The notes: a model not told the origin generated them from the letters alone. DNA of 64,000 bases from Streptomyces zhihengii (GCF_016919245.1 NZ_JAFEJA010000001.1:6101501-6165500), one strand, 5' to 3'; shown: positions 30,573-40,963, counted from the stretch's first letter. Program-made: numbers and translations.

Positions 30573-31607
30573 TCAAGCGTAATGGGCGGCGGACCGGCCC
30601 CCGACCCTGCGCAGCGGCATCGTGGACGCGACCTCGACGCGGACCCCGTCCCGGGCGCGCAGGAACTGGCCCAGCGGGTCGTCCGTCACCGAGGTCCACG
30701 GGAAGGAGGTCGCGTACGGGCCGATCCGCCGGAACTGCTCCAGCGCGTCGTTCCAGCGCCCCCGGGCCACCAGCACATGGGCGAGCACGTTGCGCACCTC
30801 GGCGGGCCACGGGTCGCCCCGCTCGTAGCCGGCGGACAGCTCGACGGCGAGGTCGGCCGCGCCGTCGATGCGGTCGTCCTGCACGGAGGTGGTCGGCTCG
30901 CCGGTGAGGAGCTGCGCGAACGCGGCCCGCACGGGCAGGGCGCGGACCAGGGAGCCCGGCAGCGCGTCCTCGGCCGCGCCCTCCGCGAAGTCGAAGCACT
31001 CCCGGTGCGATCCGTACCACTGCGCGGACAGGTACTGGAGCGCCGCCACATGGCAGCCGTAGTGGTGCGAGGACCGCCGCACCGCCTGCTCCCACAGCCG
31101 CTCGAACGCGGTGTGGGTGGCATGGGTCCCGCGCGCGTGGTCGAGCGCGAGGCGCCAGGGCACCGGGTCGCCCGGCTCCGCCGCCGCGGCGGCGTCGATC
31201 AGCGGGCCGACCTCGCGCAGCCGCTCGGCGCGGGCGGGCGACTCCCAGGCCCGGTCCACCGCGAGCTGCGCCTTCAGCAGCAGGGCGTCGGCGTCACGCG
31301 GCGACGCGGCGAGCCAGCCGGTGAGCCATTCGTCCCGGTTGCGGGCGAACGCGGCGAGCCGCGCCACATAGCGGTCGCGGTTCTCCCATTCGGCTGATTC
31401 CCGTGTGGTCGCGAGCAGCTCCGCCGCCGTGTCCCACTCGCCGGCGGCGGCCGCCACGAGCGCGGGGCCGAGGCGCTCGTCGGGTGCGTCGAGCAGTACC
31501 GCGTCGTCGGGAACGAGCCCCTGACGCGTGGCGGCGAGGTGGGGGGTATGCCGGATCATGCGCGCGAAGCGCATCGCGGCGTGCATCAATGACATGGTGC
31601 GGACCAT
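30573..31607 (-). CDS. Helical TPR-like protein of unknown function
   Basis: About 344 residues, alpha-helical and Ala/Leu/Arg/Trp-rich. Repeating helix pairs with W and A spacing (GEWDTAAELLATT, DADALLLKAQLAVDRAW, PVPWRLALDHARGT, YGCHVAALQYLSAQW) resemble TPR or SEL1-type solenoids. No catalytic motif or membrane segment is present. The start is uncertain: ATGs occur at 31607, 31595 and 31586, none with a good Shine-Dalgarno. It ends just before the LON-domain gene. Confidence 0.75.
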   Translation of the reverse strand: MVRTMSLMHAAMRFARMIRHTPHLAATRQGLVPDDAVLLDAPDERLGPALVAAAAGEWDTAAELLATTRESAEWENRDRYVARLAAFARNRDEWLTGWLAASPRDADALLLKAQLAVDRAWESPARAERLREVGPLIDAAAAAEPGDPVPWRLALDHARGTHATHTAFERLWEQAVRRSSHHYGCHVAALQYLSAQWYGSHRECFDFAEGAAEDALPGSLVRALPVRAAFAQLLTGEPTTSVQDDRIDGAADLAVELSAGYERGDPWPAEVRNVLAHVLVARGRWNDALEQFRRIGPYATSFPWTSVTDDPLGQFLRARDGVRVEVASTMPLRRVGGRSAAHYA

Positions 31608-31672
31608 TGAAAACCGCAGGTGAACGAGTGCGCCAGAGGCCCTGCTGTGAAGCTTTGGTGGTGGCGTGAAGG

Positions 31673-31701
31673 TTGCCCGCCGCTCGGTCAAGGGCGGGCA
31701 A
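31673..31701 (-). terminator. Hairpin after the beta-helix membrane protein gene
   Basis: TTGCCCGCC and GGCGGGCAA arms of 9 bp, 11-nt loop, about 29 nt past the stop at 31730. Confidence 0.55.
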
Positions 31702-31729
31702 AGAAGTGCGCGCTCGTGTTTCCGCGGCC

Positions 31730-33328
31730 TCAGCCGCGCCGCAGCAGCCGGGACGCCCCGGCCGCCACCGTGGTCGCCAGGATCCACCCGAGGAGCACCA
31801 GCACGGCCGCGGCCCACTGCCACCGTCCGTCCAGCCGCCAGTAGCCGTCCTGGCCGAGATTGATCACCGGGACGAGCAGATCGAGGGCGTAGAGGGCCGG
31901 ATTCCAGACAGGGTGCTCCTCCTTCTTCATCGGCTCCGGTTCGACCGCGGCGAAGGCGAAGGTCCCCGCCGCCCACAGCACCGCCATCCACAGCGCCGCC
32001 CGCCCCGGCCGGTACCCGTAGGCCACCGTCCAGTCCTGGAGGTACCCCCAGAGCTTCGCCGCCAGCGGCAGCGTCTCGCGCCGGCGGCGCTGCTTGGCGA
32101 GCAGCACCTCGCGCGCGTCCGCGTCCTCGCCGCTGTTGCGCAGCACCGTGGCCAGCCGCTCGTACGGCTCCGGCGAGTACTCCGGCGTCGCCGACGCCAC
32201 CCATTCCAGGCGGCGCGAGAGCGGGAACTCCTCGTGCGGCACGAGGTTCTCGTAGACGAAGCCGCCCATCGCCAGGCCGCCGGGCCCCGGCCAGCTCGAC
32301 GCCCGGTCGATCAGCGTCACGACCTTGGCGCCGTTCAGCACCACCCGGCCCTCCTCGGGCCGCTCCGCGTGGAACCGCAGCTCGGGAGCGGTGATCCGGC
32401 GCAGCGACAGCTCCTCGCGCGGGCCGAGGACGAAGCGGGCTCCGTCCAGGTCGACCGAGTCGCCGAACCGACCGTCGTCCAGCCGCGCCCCGCCGTGGCA
32501 CTCGAAGTTCTGGAGCCGCGACCCCCGCGCCAGGCCGCCCGCGTTGATGCCGAACGGGGGAGTGGCGCCCTGGTTGCCGGTCGCCTCGCTCACCCACGCC
32601 CCGTTCAGGTAGAGCGTCCGCTCCACGCTGAGCTGCGGCGCGTTGAGCGCGCGCCGGTCGCCGGCCGCGCGCAGCCGGGAGCCGCGCAGGCTCAGCGACA
32701 CGCCCACCTTCGCGCCCCGCAGGCTGACCTCGCCGTAGGTCTCGATCAGCTCGGCCTGGAGGTCCTGGGCGACCGACAGTCCGTCCGCGGTGATGGCCCG
32801 GCCCCGCCTGTCGGGCCGTACGTGGATCTGGTTGATCAGCAGATCGGTGCCGATCTGCGCGTCGGTGAGGCGGATGCCGTGCTCCACCCGGCAGCGCGGC
32901 AGATGCAGGTCGCCCTCGGTGCGCAGCCGCGCCGCCTCGATCCGCGGCACGGCGCAGCTGATCAGCCGCAGGGTGGCGAAGTGCGCCTCCGGCATCAGCA
33001 GTTCGCTCTCGAAGCGGCAGCCGTTGAGCTCCACGTAGGGGGCGATGCTGCCGCCGGCCAGCTTGAGCGTGCCGGTGATCTGCAGGCCGCGGAGCTTGAG
33101 CGCCGCGACCCGGCCCGGTCTCGCCTCCGGGCCGTTCAGCAGGAGCCGCGCCACCACCCAGGCGCGGACGATTCGTTCGGGACCCCAGGGGAAAGGCGAG
33201 AAGGGATTGTTCTGCAAGGGGTCGGTGTCGCTGAGGTCGAATGTGCTGCCGTCCCGGAACGCGTTCCACATGGCTGCTTCGGCAGGGCTCACTCCGTCCG
33301 GAGGCCCGCCGTCCAGCGGCTCGGTCAC
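31730..33328 (-). CDS. Membrane-anchored beta-helix-like protein (annotated elsewhere as membrane-associated oxidoreductase)
   Basis: 532 residues. The middle (about 80-380) is made of short repeats of the style LxLxGxxI (LRGLQITGTLKLAGGSI, VSLRGAKVGVSLSLRGSRL, VDLDGARFVLG), which predict a right-handed beta-helix like pentapeptide-repeat or bactofilin-type folds. Two membrane segments sit at the C-terminus (about 440-465 and 505-525) after a basic helical region. I see no Rossmann or flavin motif to justify the oxidoreductase name used in some genomes. GTG 33328 is my choice (MTEPLDGGPP). Divergent from hisD. Confidence 0.75.
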   Translation of the reverse strand: MTEPLDGGPPDGVSPAEAAMWNAFRDGSTFDLSDTDPLQNNPFSPFPWGPERIVRAWVVARLLLNGPEARPGRVAALKLRGLQITGTLKLAGGSIAPYVELNGCRFESELLMPEAHFATLRLISCAVPRIEAARLRTEGDLHLPRCRVEHGIRLTDAQIGTDLLINQIHVRPDRRGRAITADGLSVAQDLQAELIETYGEVSLRGAKVGVSLSLRGSRLRAAGDRRALNAPQLSVERTLYLNGAWVSEATGNQGATPPFGINAGGLARGSRLQNFECHGGARLDDGRFGDSVDLDGARFVLGPREELSLRRITAPELRFHAERPEEGRVVLNGAKVVTLIDRASSWPGPGGLAMGGFVYENLVPHEEFPLSRRLEWVASATPEYSPEPYERLATVLRNSGEDADAREVLLAKQRRRRETLPLAAKLWGYLQDWTVAYGYRPGRAALWMAVLWAAGTFAFAAVEPEPMKKEEHPVWNPALYALDLLVPVINLGQDGYWRLDGRWQWAAAVLVLLGWILATTVAAGASRLLRRG

Positions 33329-33458
33329 TGCCGCCCTCCGCTTCCTTGGCTCGTACAGCTGTTCTTCCCGCTGAGTGACGGCCTGAACGCTAGTGGTGAT
33401 GGTCGTCCCCCGGGAAACGGGGTGACTCGATCGAGCCGCCGTGAGGGACGGTGCGCCT

Positions 33459-33510
33459 GGGGCGGGCGGTTTCGTATCAGCCACTGATACGGAAAACGAC
33501 CGCCCGCCCC
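33459..33510 (+). promoter_or_regulatory. Hairpin with nested palindrome upstream of hisD
   Basis: Outer arms GGGGCGGGCGG and CCGCCCGCCCC (11 bp) enclose an inner perfect palindrome CGTATCAG-CCA-CTGATACG (33473-33491). It ends about 20 nt before the hisD GTG and just before a GAGAAT hexamer (33518-33523) that could be the -10 box. It is therefore either an operator over the -35 region or, if transcription starts upstream, an RNA hairpin. Confidence 0.55.
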
Positions 33511-33530
33511 GGTCTGCGAGAATTGACCCC

Positions 33531-34853
33531 GTGATCTCGCGAATCGACCTGCGCGGCGACGCCCTCCCCGAGGGTGGCGCTCTGCGCGACCTGCTGCCCC
33601 GTGCCGACTTCGACGTCGCGGCCGCCCTGGACAAGGTGCGGCCGATCTGCGAGGACGTGCATCATCGGGGCGACGCGGCGCTGATCGAGTACGCGAAGCG
33701 GTTCGACGGCGTCGAGCTGGACCGGGTCAAGGTCCCGGCCGCCGCCCTGACCAGGGCACTCGCCGAGCTCGACCCGGACGTACGGGCCGCTCTGGAGGAG
33801 TCGGTGCGGCGCGCCCGGATCGTGCACCGCGCCCAGCGCCGCAAGGACCACACCACCCAGGTCGTGCCCGGCGGCACCGTCACCGAGAAGTGGATCCCGG
33901 TCGACCGCGTCGGGCTCTACGCGCCCGGCGGCCGGTCCGTCTACCCCTCCTCCGTGATCATGAACGTGGTCCCGGCGCAGGAGGCCGGCGTCCCGTCCAT
34001 CGCGCTCGCCTCCCCGGCCCAGCAGGAGTTCGGCGGCCTGCCGCACCCCACGATCCTCGCCGCCTGCGCCCTGCTCGGCGTCGACGAGGTGTACGCGGCC
34101 GGCGGCGCCACCGCCGTCGCGATGTTCGCGTACGGCACCGAGTCCTGCCCCCCGGCGAACATGGTGACCGGCCCCGGCAACATCTGGGTCGCCGCCGCCA
34201 AGCGGTACTTCACCGGCCGCATCGGCATCGACGCCGAGGCCGGCCCCACGGAGATCGCCGTCCTCGCCGACGACACCGCCGACCCGGCGCACGTCGCCGC
34301 CGACCTGATCAGCCAGGCCGAGCACGACCCGCTCGCCGCCGCCGTCCTGGTCACCGACTCCGAGGAGCTCGCCGAGGCCGTCGAGCGCGAGCTGGAGCCG
34401 CAGGTCGCCGCCACCAAGCACGTCGAGGACCGGATCAAGCCCGCCCTCGCCGGACGCCAGTCCGCGATCGTGCTCGTCTCCTCCGTGGAGGACGGCCTCA
34501 AGGTCGTCGACGCGTACGGCGCCGAGCACCTGGAGATCCAGACGGCCGACGCCGCGGGGATCGCCGCCCGGGTGCGCAACGCCGGCGCGGTCTTCGTCGG
34601 GCCGTGGTCCCCCGTCTCGCTGGGCGACTACGCGGCCGGCTCCAACCACGTCCTGCCGACCGGCGGCTGCGCCTGCCACTCCTCGGGCCTGTCCGTGCAG
34701 TCGTTCCTGCGCGGCGTCCACATCGTCGACTACACCCGCGACGCGCTCGCCGACGTCGCCCACCACGTGGTCACCCTGGCCGAGGCGGAGGACCTGCCGG
34801 CGCACGGCGCGGCCCTCAAGGCGCGCTTCGGCTGGAAGGTGCCGGTCCGGTGA
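33531..34853 (+). CDS. hisD: Histidinol dehydrogenase
   Basis: 440 residues. It catalyses the last two steps of histidine synthesis, L-histidinol to L-histidine, with NAD and Zn. Signatures are [38 protein letters not shown] (zinc/catalytic His-Glu region), GAEHLEI and [11 protein letters not shown]. First gene of the his operon; it overlaps hisC by 4 nt. The GTG at 33531 matches family N-termini ([10 protein letters not shown]); there is no Shine-Dalgarno, but GAGAAT lies 7 nt upstream, the leaderless arrangement. Confidence 0.97.
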   Translation: MISRIDLRGDALPEGGALRDLLPRADFDVAAALDKVRPICEDVHHRGDAALIEYAKRFDGVELDRVKVPAAALTRALAELDPDVRAALEESVRRARIVHRAQRRKDHTTQVVPGGTVTEKWIPVDRVGLYAPGGRSVYPSSVIMNVVPAQEAGVPSIALASPAQQEFGGLPHPTILAACALLGVDEVYAAGGATAVAMFAYGTESCPPANMVTGPGNIWVAAAKRYFTGRIGIDAEAGPTEIAVLADDTADPAHVAADLISQAEHDPLAAAVLVTDSEELAEAVERELEPQVAATKHVEDRIKPALAGRQSAIVLVSSVEDGLKVVDAYGAEHLEIQTADAAGIAARVRNAGAVFVGPWSPVSLGDYAAGSNHVLPTGGCACHSSGLSVQSFLRGVHIVDYTRDALADVAHHVVTLAEAEDLPAHGAALKARFGWKVPVR

Positions 34854-35971
34854 GCGAGCGCGCATCCCTCGGCATCGACGACCTGCCGATCCGCGACGAG
34901 CTGCGCGGCAAGTCGCCCTACGGCGCCCCGCAGCTCGACGTCCCCGTCCGGCTGAACACCAACGAGAACCCCTACCCGCTGCCGGAGCCGCTCGTCGAGC
35001 GGATCGCCGAGCGGGTGCGCGAGGCCGCCCGGGGGCTCAACCGCTACCCCGACCGGGACGCGGTCGAGCTCCGCGAGGGCCTCGCCGCCTACCTCACCCG
35101 CACCACCGGCCACCCGGTCACCCGGGAGATGGTCTGGGCGGCCAACGGCTCCAACGAGGTCCTCCAGCAGCTCCTCCAGACCTTCGCCGGCCCGGGCCGG
35201 CTGGCGATCGGCTTCGAGCCCTCGTACTCCATGCACGGACTGATCGCCCGCGGCACCGGCACCGGCTGGATCTCCGGGCCGCGGCGCGCGGACTTCACCG
35301 TCGACACCGGCGCCGCCCGCGCCGCGATCGCCGAGCACCGCCCGCACGTCGTCTTCGTCACCTCGCCCAACAACCCCACCGGGACGGCCGTCGACGCGGA
35401 CACCGTGACCGCGCTGTACGACGCGGCCCAGGCCGCCCGCCCCTCGCTGGTGGTCGTCGACGAGGCGTACGTGGAGTTCAGCCACCGCCCCTCGCTGCTG
35501 CCGCTGACCGAGGGCCGGCCCAACCTGGTGATCTCCCGCACCATGTCCAAGGCGTTCGGCGCCGCCGGACTGCGCCTCGGCTACCTGGCCGCCCACCCCA
35601 CGGTGGTGGACGCCGTCCAGCTCGTGCGCCTGCCGTACCACCTCAGCGCCGTCACCCAGGCCACCGCCCTCGCCGCGCTGGAGCACACCGATACGCTGCT
35701 CGGGTACGTGGAGCAGCTCAAGACGGAGCGCGACCGGCTGGTCGCCGAGCTGCGCGCCACCGGCTACGAGGTCACCGACTCGGACGCCAACTTCGTGCAG
35801 TTCGGCCTCTTCGAGGACGCGCACGCGGTCTGGCGGCAGATCCTCGACCGGGGCGTCCTCGTCCGCGACAACGGCGTACCGGGCTGGCTGCGGGTCACCG
35901 CGGGCACCCCCGAAGAGAACGACGCGTTCCTCGACGCGGTTCGTGAGTTGAAGAAGGAGCAGAGCGCATGA
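34850..35971 (+). CDS. hisC: Histidinol-phosphate aminotransferase
   Basis: 373 residues, class I/II PLP aminotransferase converting imidazole-acetol phosphate and glutamate to histidinol phosphate. Visible are [28 protein letters not shown] (substrate/cofactor loop), [26 protein letters not shown] with the PLP lysine, and [15 protein letters not shown] overlaps the hisD stop; its stop overlaps the hisB ATG. Confidence 0.97.
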   Translation: MSERASLGIDDLPIRDELRGKSPYGAPQLDVPVRLNTNENPYPLPEPLVERIAERVREAARGLNRYPDRDAVELREGLAAYLTRTTGHPVTREMVWAANGSNEVLQQLLQTFAGPGRLAIGFEPSYSMHGLIARGTGTGWISGPRRADFTVDTGAARAAIAEHRPHVVFVTSPNNPTGTAVDADTVTALYDAAQAARPSLVVVDEAYVEFSHRPSLLPLTEGRPNLVISRTMSKAFGAAGLRLGYLAAHPTVVDAVQLVRLPYHLSAVTQATALAALEHTDTLLGYVEQLKTERDRLVAELRATGYEVTDSDANFVQFGLFEDAHAVWRQILDRGVLVRDNGVPGWLRVTAGTPEENDAFLDAVRELKKEQSA

Positions 35972-36570
35972 CGCGCGAGGGTCGTATCGGAAGGGTCGAG
36001 CGGACCACCAAGGAGACCTCGGTCGTCGTCGAGATCGATCTCGACGGCACCGGCAAGGTCGACGTCGCCACCGGCGTCGGCTTCTTCGACCACATGCTGG
36101 ACCAGCTCGGCAGGCACGGTCTGTTCGACCTCACCGTCAAGACCGACGGCGACCTGCACATCGACACCCACCACACCATCGAGGACACCGCCCTCGCCCT
36201 CGGCGCCGCCTTCCGGCAGGCCCTCGGCGACAAGGTCGGCATCTACCGGTTCGGCAACTGCACCGTGCCGCTCGACGAGTCCCTCGCCCAGGTCACCGTC
36301 GACCTCTCCGGCCGCCCGTACCTCGTGCACACCGAGCCGGAGAACATGGCGCCCATGATCGGCGCCTACGACACGACGATGACCCGCCACATCTTCGAGT
36401 CCTTCGTCGCCCAGGCCCAGGTCGCGCTGCACATCCACGTCCCGTACGGCCGCAACGCCCACCACATCGTCGAGTGCCAGTTCAAGGCCCTCGCCCGGGC
36501 CCTGCGGTACGCGTCGGAGCGCGACCCCCGCGCCGCCGGCATCCTTCCCTCCACGAAGGGCGCGCTGTAA
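35968..36570 (+). CDS. hisB: Imidazoleglycerol-phosphate dehydratase
   Basis: 200 residues, monofunctional IGPD (no histidinol-phosphatase domain, as in actinobacteria and plants). Mn-binding histidine motifs are [28 protein letters not shown] and [16 protein letters not shown]. It converts IGP to imidazole-acetol phosphate. The ATG overlaps the hisC stop. The histidinol phosphatase is not encoded in this window. Confidence 0.97.
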   Translation: MTREGRIGRVERTTKETSVVVEIDLDGTGKVDVATGVGFFDHMLDQLGRHGLFDLTVKTDGDLHIDTHHTIEDTALALGAAFRQALGDKVGIYRFGNCTVPLDESLAQVTVDLSGRPYLVHTEPENMAPMIGAYDTTMTRHIFESFVAQAQVALHIHVPYGRNAHHIVECQFKALARALRYASERDPRAAGILPSTKGAL

Positions 36571-36574
36571 TCCG

Positions 36575-36742
36575 ATGACGGGCCTCTCCACCATCCTCAT
36601 CGTCGTCGGGCTGTTCCTCGCCGGCGGCGTGTACTCCTTCTCCAAGCAGGGCATGCCCAAGGGCGTCATCGTGCTGCTCGCCGGTGCCTCGTTCATGTGT
36701 CTGCTCGCCGGTGTCCTGCGGATCCAGGGAATCTGGGGGTAG
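36575..36742 (+). CDS. Small two-helix membrane protein inside the his operon
   Basis: 55 residues, [18 protein letters not shown] then a short SKQGMPKG loop and a second helix ([18 protein letters not shown]), ending IQGIWG. It starts 4 nt after the hisB stop and ends 4 nt before hisH, so it must be transcribed with the pathway. I do not recognise a named family. It may be a membrane tether or regulator, or simply carried in the operon. Confidence 0.82.
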   Translation: MTGLSTILIVVGLFLAGGVYSFSKQGMPKGVIVLLAGASFMCLLAGVLRIQGIWG

Positions 36743-36746
36743 CGCC

Positions 36747-37391
36747 ATGAGCGCAGCAGCCAAGAAGGTCGTCGTCTTCGACTACGGCTTCGGCAACGTC
36801 CGCTCCGCCGAGCGGGCCCTCGCCCGGGTCGGCGCCGACGTCGAGATCACCCGCGACTACGACACCGCCATGAACGCCGACGGACTGCTCGTCCCCGGCG
36901 TCGGCGCGTTCTCCGCCTGCATGGACGGACTGCGCAGGGCCCGCGGCGAGTGGGTCGTCGGCCGCCGGCTGGCCGGCGGGCGCCCCGTCATGGGCATCTG
37001 CGTCGGCATGCAGATCCTCTTCGCCCGCGGCATCGAGCACGGCGTCGAGACCGAGGGCCTCGACGAATGGCCGGGCACCGTCGGCCCGCTGAAGGCCCCC
37101 GTCGTGCCCCACATGGGCTGGAACACCGTCGAAGCCCCCGCGGACAGCGACCTGTTCGCCGGGGTCGGCGCCGACGAGCGCTTCTACTTCGTGCACTCCT
37201 ACGCGGTGCACGACTGGGAGCTGGAGGTCACCAACCCCGCCATCCGCGCCCCCCGGGTCACCTGGGCGACGCACGGCGAGCCCTTCGTCGCCGCCGTCGA
37301 GAACGGCGCGCTGTGGGCCACCCAGTTCCACCCCGAGAAGTCCGGCGACGCCGGAGCCCAGCTCCTCACCAACTGGATCGGAACACTGTGA
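36747..37391 (+). CDS. hisH: Imidazole glycerol phosphate synthase, glutamine amidotransferase subunit
   Basis: 214 residues. Class I GATase that supplies ammonia to HisF. Nucleophile Cys in [10 protein letters not shown]; catalytic His-Glu in [13 protein letters not shown]-terminal [17 protein letters not shown]. Start ATG at 36747 after GGGGGTAGCGCC. It overlaps priA by 4 nt. Confidence 0.96.
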   Translation: MSAAAKKVVVFDYGFGNVRSAERALARVGADVEITRDYDTAMNADGLLVPGVGAFSACMDGLRRARGEWVVGRRLAGGRPVMGICVGMQILFARGIEHGVETEGLDEWPGTVGPLKAPVVPHMGWNTVEAPADSDLFAGVGADERFYFVHSYAVHDWELEVTNPAIRAPRVTWATHGEPFVAAVENGALWATQFHPEKSGDAGAQLLTNWIGTL

Positions 37392-38116
37392 GCAGCACGC
37401 TTGAACTCCTCCCCGCCGTCGACGTCCGCGACGGCCAGGCCGTCCGCCTGGTGCACGGCGAGTCGGGCACCGAGACCTCCTACGGCTCCCCGCTGGAGGC
37501 CGCGCTCGCCTGGCAGCGCTCCGGCGCCGAGTGGCTGCACCTGGTCGACCTCGACGCCGCCTTCGGCACCGGCGACAACCGGGAGCTGATCGCCGAGGTG
37601 GCCGCCGCCATGGACATCAAGGTCGAGCTCTCCGGCGGCATCCGCGACGACGCCTCGCTGGCCGCCGCGCTCGCCACCGGCTGCCGCCGCGTCAACCTCG
37701 GCACCGCCGCGCTGGAGACCCCCGAGTGGGTCGCCAAGGTCATCGCCGAGCACGGCGACCGGATCGCCGTCGGCCTCGACGTCCGCGGCACCACGCTGCG
37801 CGGACGCGGCTGGACCCGCGACGGCGGCGACCTCTACGAGACCCTCGCCCGGCTCGACTCCGAGGGCTGCGCCCGCTACGTCGTCACCGACATCGCCAAG
37901 GACGGCACCCTCCAGGGCCCCAACCTGGAGCTCCTGAAGAACGTCTGCGCGGCCACCGACAAGCCCGTCGTCGCCTCCGGCGGCGTCTCCTCCCTGGACG
38001 ACCTGCGCGCCCTCTCGGGCCTGGTCCCGGTGGGCGTCGAGGGCGCCATCGTGGGCAAGGCCCTGTACGCGAAGGCGTTCACCCTGGAGGAGGCACTCGC
38101 GGCGGTGGCGGTATGA
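37388..38116 (+). CDS. priA: Bifunctional ProFAR/PRA isomerase PriA (HisA + TrpF)
   Basis: 242-residue (beta/alpha)8 barrel at the hisA position. In actinobacteria this enzyme, PriA, isomerises both ProFAR (histidine) and phosphoribosyl-anthranilate (tryptophan). Catalytic aspartates are in [11 protein letters not shown] and [10 protein letters not shown], phosphate loops in SGGIRDD and ASGGVSS, and the [10 protein letters not shown] loop carries the Arg/Trp pair associated with dual specificity. No trpF occurs with the trp genes below, which supports the dual role. GTG overlaps the hisH stop. Confidence 0.95.
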   Translation: MSSTLELLPAVDVRDGQAVRLVHGESGTETSYGSPLEAALAWQRSGAEWLHLVDLDAAFGTGDNRELIAEVAAAMDIKVELSGGIRDDASLAAALATGCRRVNLGTAALETPEWVAKVIAEHGDRIAVGLDVRGTTLRGRGWTRDGGDLYETLARLDSEGCARYVVTDIAKDGTLQGPNLELLKNVCAATDKPVVASGGVSSLDDLRALSGLVPVGVEGAIVGKALYAKAFTLEEALAAVAV

Positions 38117-38517
38117 GCCGCGCCGTGCGCCGCGTCGGCTCGGGCGGCCCGTGGGAGGAGGCCTTCGGCTACTCCCGCGCCGTCGAACTGCCGAACGGCC
38201 TGGTCCTGGTGGCCGGCTGCACCTCCGTCGTCGACGGCGAGATCGCCGCGGGCAGCCCGTACGAGCAGACCCTCACCGCGTTCGGCGTCGCCGTCGACGC
38301 GCTGAAGCAGCTCGGGCTCGGCGCGGCCGACGTGGTGCGCACCCGGATGTACATCACCCACGCCCGTGACGCCGAGGACGTGGGCCGGGCCCACAAGGAG
38401 CTCTTCGGCGAGGCGCGGCCCGCGGCCTCGATGATCGTCGTCTCCGGCTTCGTCGACCCCTCGCTCGTGGTCGAGGTCGAGGTCGAGGCGTACCGTCCCG
38501 CCGGAGGTGACGCATGA
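38113..38517 (+). CDS. RidA (YjgF/YER057c) family protein
   Basis: 134 residues of the Rid family. RidA hydrolyses reactive enamine/imine intermediates made by PLP enzymes. Motifs include [64 protein letters not shown] and [10 protein letters not shown]. The substrate-clamping Arg (VVRTRMYI) is present. It sits between priA and hisF with 4-nt overlaps on both sides. Confidence 0.92.
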   Translation: MSRAVRRVGSGGPWEEAFGYSRAVELPNGLVLVAGCTSVVDGEIAAGSPYEQTLTAFGVAVDALKQLGLGAADVVRTRMYITHARDAEDVGRAHKELFGEARPAASMIVVSGFVDPSLVVEVEVEAYRPAGGDA

Positions 38518-39269
38518 CCGTCGCGGTACGCGTCATCCCCTGCCTGGACGTCGACGCCGGACGCGTCGTCAAGGGCGTCAACTTCCAGAACCTGCGCGAC
38601 GCCGGTGACCCGGTCGAGATGGCCAAGCTCTACGACGCCGAGGGCGCCGACGAACTGACCTTCCTCGACATCACCGCCTCCTCCGGCAACCGGGAGACCA
38701 CCTACGACGTGGTGCGCCGCACCGCGGAGCAGGTCTTCATCCCCCTGACCGTGGGCGGCGGCGTGCGCTCCGCCGACGACGTCGACCGGCTGCTGCGGGC
38801 GGGCGCCGACAAGGTCGGCGTCAACACCGCGGCGATCGAACGCCCGGAGCTGATCCGCGAGATCGCCGAACGCTTCGGCCGCCAGGTGCTGGTGCTCTCC
38901 GTCGACGCCCGGCGCACCCCGTCCGGCACCTTCGAGGTCACCACCCACGGCGGCCGCCGGGGCACCGGCACCGACGCCGTCGAGTGGGCGCACCGCGCGG
39001 CCGAGCTCGGCGCCGGCGAGATCCTGCTCAACTCGATGGACGCCGACGGCACCAAGGACGGCTACGACACCGAGATGATCGCCGCCGTGCGCACGCACGT
39101 GTCGGTCCCCGTGATCGCCTCCGGCGGCGCGGGCCGCCTCGCCGACTTCCCGCCCGCGGTCGCCGCGGGCGCGGACGCGGTCCTCGCCGCGTCGGTCTTC
39201 CACTTCGGCGACCTGCGCATCGGCCAGGTCAAGGACACCCTCCGCGAAGCCGGCCACCCGGTCCGCTGA
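38514..39269 (+). CDS. hisF: Imidazole glycerol phosphate synthase, cyclase subunit
   Basis: 251-residue barrel that closes the imidazole ring with His[29 protein letters not shown] carries the catalytic Asp, and the second Asp is in [13 protein letters not shown]. Phosphate loops are GGGVRS and ASGGAG. Last gene of the main his operon; a hairpin terminator follows at 39282. hisG and hisE are not in the window; hisI lies separately at 41771. Confidence 0.97.
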   Translation: MTVAVRVIPCLDVDAGRVVKGVNFQNLRDAGDPVEMAKLYDAEGADELTFLDITASSGNRETTYDVVRRTAEQVFIPLTVGGGVRSADDVDRLLRAGADKVGVNTAAIERPELIREIAERFGRQVLVLSVDARRTPSGTFEVTTHGGRRGTGTDAVEWAHRAAELGAGEILLNSMDADGTKDGYDTEMIAAVRTHVSVPVIASGGAGRLADFPPAVAAGADAVLAASVFHFGDLRIGQVKDTLREAGHPVR

Positions 39270-39281
39270 CCCCGGCCCACC

Positions 39282-39313
39282 CGCCCCCGCCCCGGTCCGC
39301 CCGGGCGGGGGCG
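39282..39313 (+). terminator. Terminator after hisF
   Basis: CGCCCCCGCCC and GGGCGGGGGCG arms of 11 bp with a 10-nt loop, 13 nt after the hisF stop. No T-run. Confidence 0.7.
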
Positions 39314-39479
39314 TCGCCTTGCGGGCGCGGGGCCGCGCGCCCGCAGGCGCGGGCGGCCGCGGCGGGTGGGAGGCGGTCCCGTACATTCGTGCGGGGTCGC
39401 CGCCGCACGGCCCGCTCCGGGGCGCGCGCCCCGCGCCGCCCCCGTTCCCCCTGTTTCCGTTCCGAGAGGCCCCACCGCT

Positions 39480-40730
39480 GTGCCCGCCGATGTGGGGCTG
39501 CCCGCCCATCGTGATCCCCAGGTGCTGCGCTGGCTCGGTGCGTACGGACTGTCGGCCACCGGCGACAGCGTCTACCACGTCGCCCTGACCTGGGCCGCCA
39601 CCCGCGGCGGCAGCGCCGCCGAGGCGGGGGCCGTGCTGGCGGCGGGGGCCGTCCCGCGGGCGCTGCTCATGCTGGGCGGCGGCGTGCTCGCCGACCGGGT
39701 CGGGCCCCGGACGGTGGTCGTCGTCAGCGACACCGCCCGCTGCCTGGTCGTGCTGGGCCTCGCCGCCCTGCTGTGGCTGGCCACGCCGGGACTGTGGGTG
39801 CTGGCGGCGGTCGCCGTCGTGTTCGGCGTCCTCGACGCCGTCTTCATGCCGGCGGTCGGCGCGCTGCCCCCGCGCATCGCGTCCCGCGGCCAGCTCGCCC
39901 GGGTCCAGGGGCTGCGCGGTCTCGCCGGCCGCGGGGCGACCGTCGCCGGAGCCCCGCTCGGCGGGGCGGCCACCGCCCTGTCCGGCGCACCCGCGGCGTT
40001 CGCCGCCGCGGCGGCCCTCTTCGCGCTCTCGCTCCCGCTGCTGCTCACCCTCCGCATCGCCCCGCTCCCGCCGCCGGATACGGCCCCGCCCCCCGGGCCG
40101 GCCCGTACCGGTCGCCTGAAGCGCCTGGCAGGGGACCTGGGGGACGGGCTGCGCCATGTGCGCGGTCACCGGGTGCTCGGCCCGCTGATCGTGGTCATCG
40201 CCGTCAGCGACCTCGGCTTCGTCGGCCCGCTCGGCGTCGGCCTCGCCCTGCTCGCCGAGGCCCGCGGCTGGGGCGCCCCGGGACTCGGCTGGCTGCTCGC
40301 CGGCTTCGCCGCCGGATCGGCCGCGGCCTCCCTGCTGCTGGCCGTCCGGGGCCGGATACCGAGGGCCGGGCTCGTCATGGGTCTGGCGCTGGTCACCGGC
40401 TCCGCCGCGATCGCCGCGCTCGCCCTCGTGCCCGGCCTCCCCGCCGCCGTGGCCGTCGCGGCCCTGGTCGGCGTGCTGACCGGGGTCAGCGGCTCACTCT
40501 GCGGTGCCCTGCTCCAGACCGCGTCGGACCCCGCCCACCTGGGCCGGGTCACCTCGCTGGCGACCTTCGTCAGCCTCGGCCTCGCGCCGCTGAGCTTCCC
40601 GCTCACCGGCGCCGCCGTCGGCCTGTGGGGCACCACCCCCGTCTTCGCGGTCAGCGCCCTGGTGTGCGCGGCGGGGGCGGTGTACGGCCTCTGCTCGGCG
40701 CACCTGCGCCGGGCGGAGCTCCCGCACTGA
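39480..40730 (+). CDS. Major facilitator superfamily transporter
   Basis: 416 residues with 10-12 membrane segments and the MFS loop [16 protein letters not shown] between TM2 and TM3, plus the central cytoplasmic loop (about 200-225, Pro/Arg-rich). The architecture is like the enterobactin-exporter/MFS_3 group. The substrate is unknown. GTG 39480 has GAGAGG upstream and begins just before TM1 ([19 protein letters not shown]); the longer open frame lacks hydrophobicity. It sits between the his and trp gene sets without an obvious metabolic link. Confidence 0.87.
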   Translation: MPADVGLPAHRDPQVLRWLGAYGLSATGDSVYHVALTWAATRGGSAAEAGAVLAAGAVPRALLMLGGGVLADRVGPRTVVVVSDTARCLVVLGLAALLWLATPGLWVLAAVAVVFGVLDAVFMPAVGALPPRIASRGQLARVQGLRGLAGRGATVAGAPLGGAATALSGAPAAFAAAAALFALSLPLLLTLRIAPLPPPDTAPPPGPARTGRLKRLAGDLGDGLRHVRGHRVLGPLIVVIAVSDLGFVGPLGVGLALLAEARGWGAPGLGWLLAGFAAGSAAASLLLAVRGRIPRAGLVMGLALVTGSAAIAALALVPGLPAAVAVAALVGVLTGVSGSLCGALLQTASDPAHLGRVTSLATFVSLGLAPLSFPLTGAAVGLWGTTPVFAVSALVCAAGAVYGLCSAHLRRAELPH

Positions 40731-40963
40731 CCGCCCCCGATCCGCCACCGGGTCTTCCGGAAGCGTCCCGGCGCGGCGAACCACCTCGCAGGACGGGCCC
40801 CTCCCGGGGAAGCCGGGGAGCCCTGGGGCGCGCCCGGCCGGGCGGGGGCCGCCGGATCCGCCGCGCCCACCCGGGAAGCCCCGGGCCCTCGCCCCGGCCG
40901 GTGCGCCAGGCTGTCCCGGGGCCGCCCGGCGGGGGAGCCCGCACCCCGACCGGGCCGGAGGGC

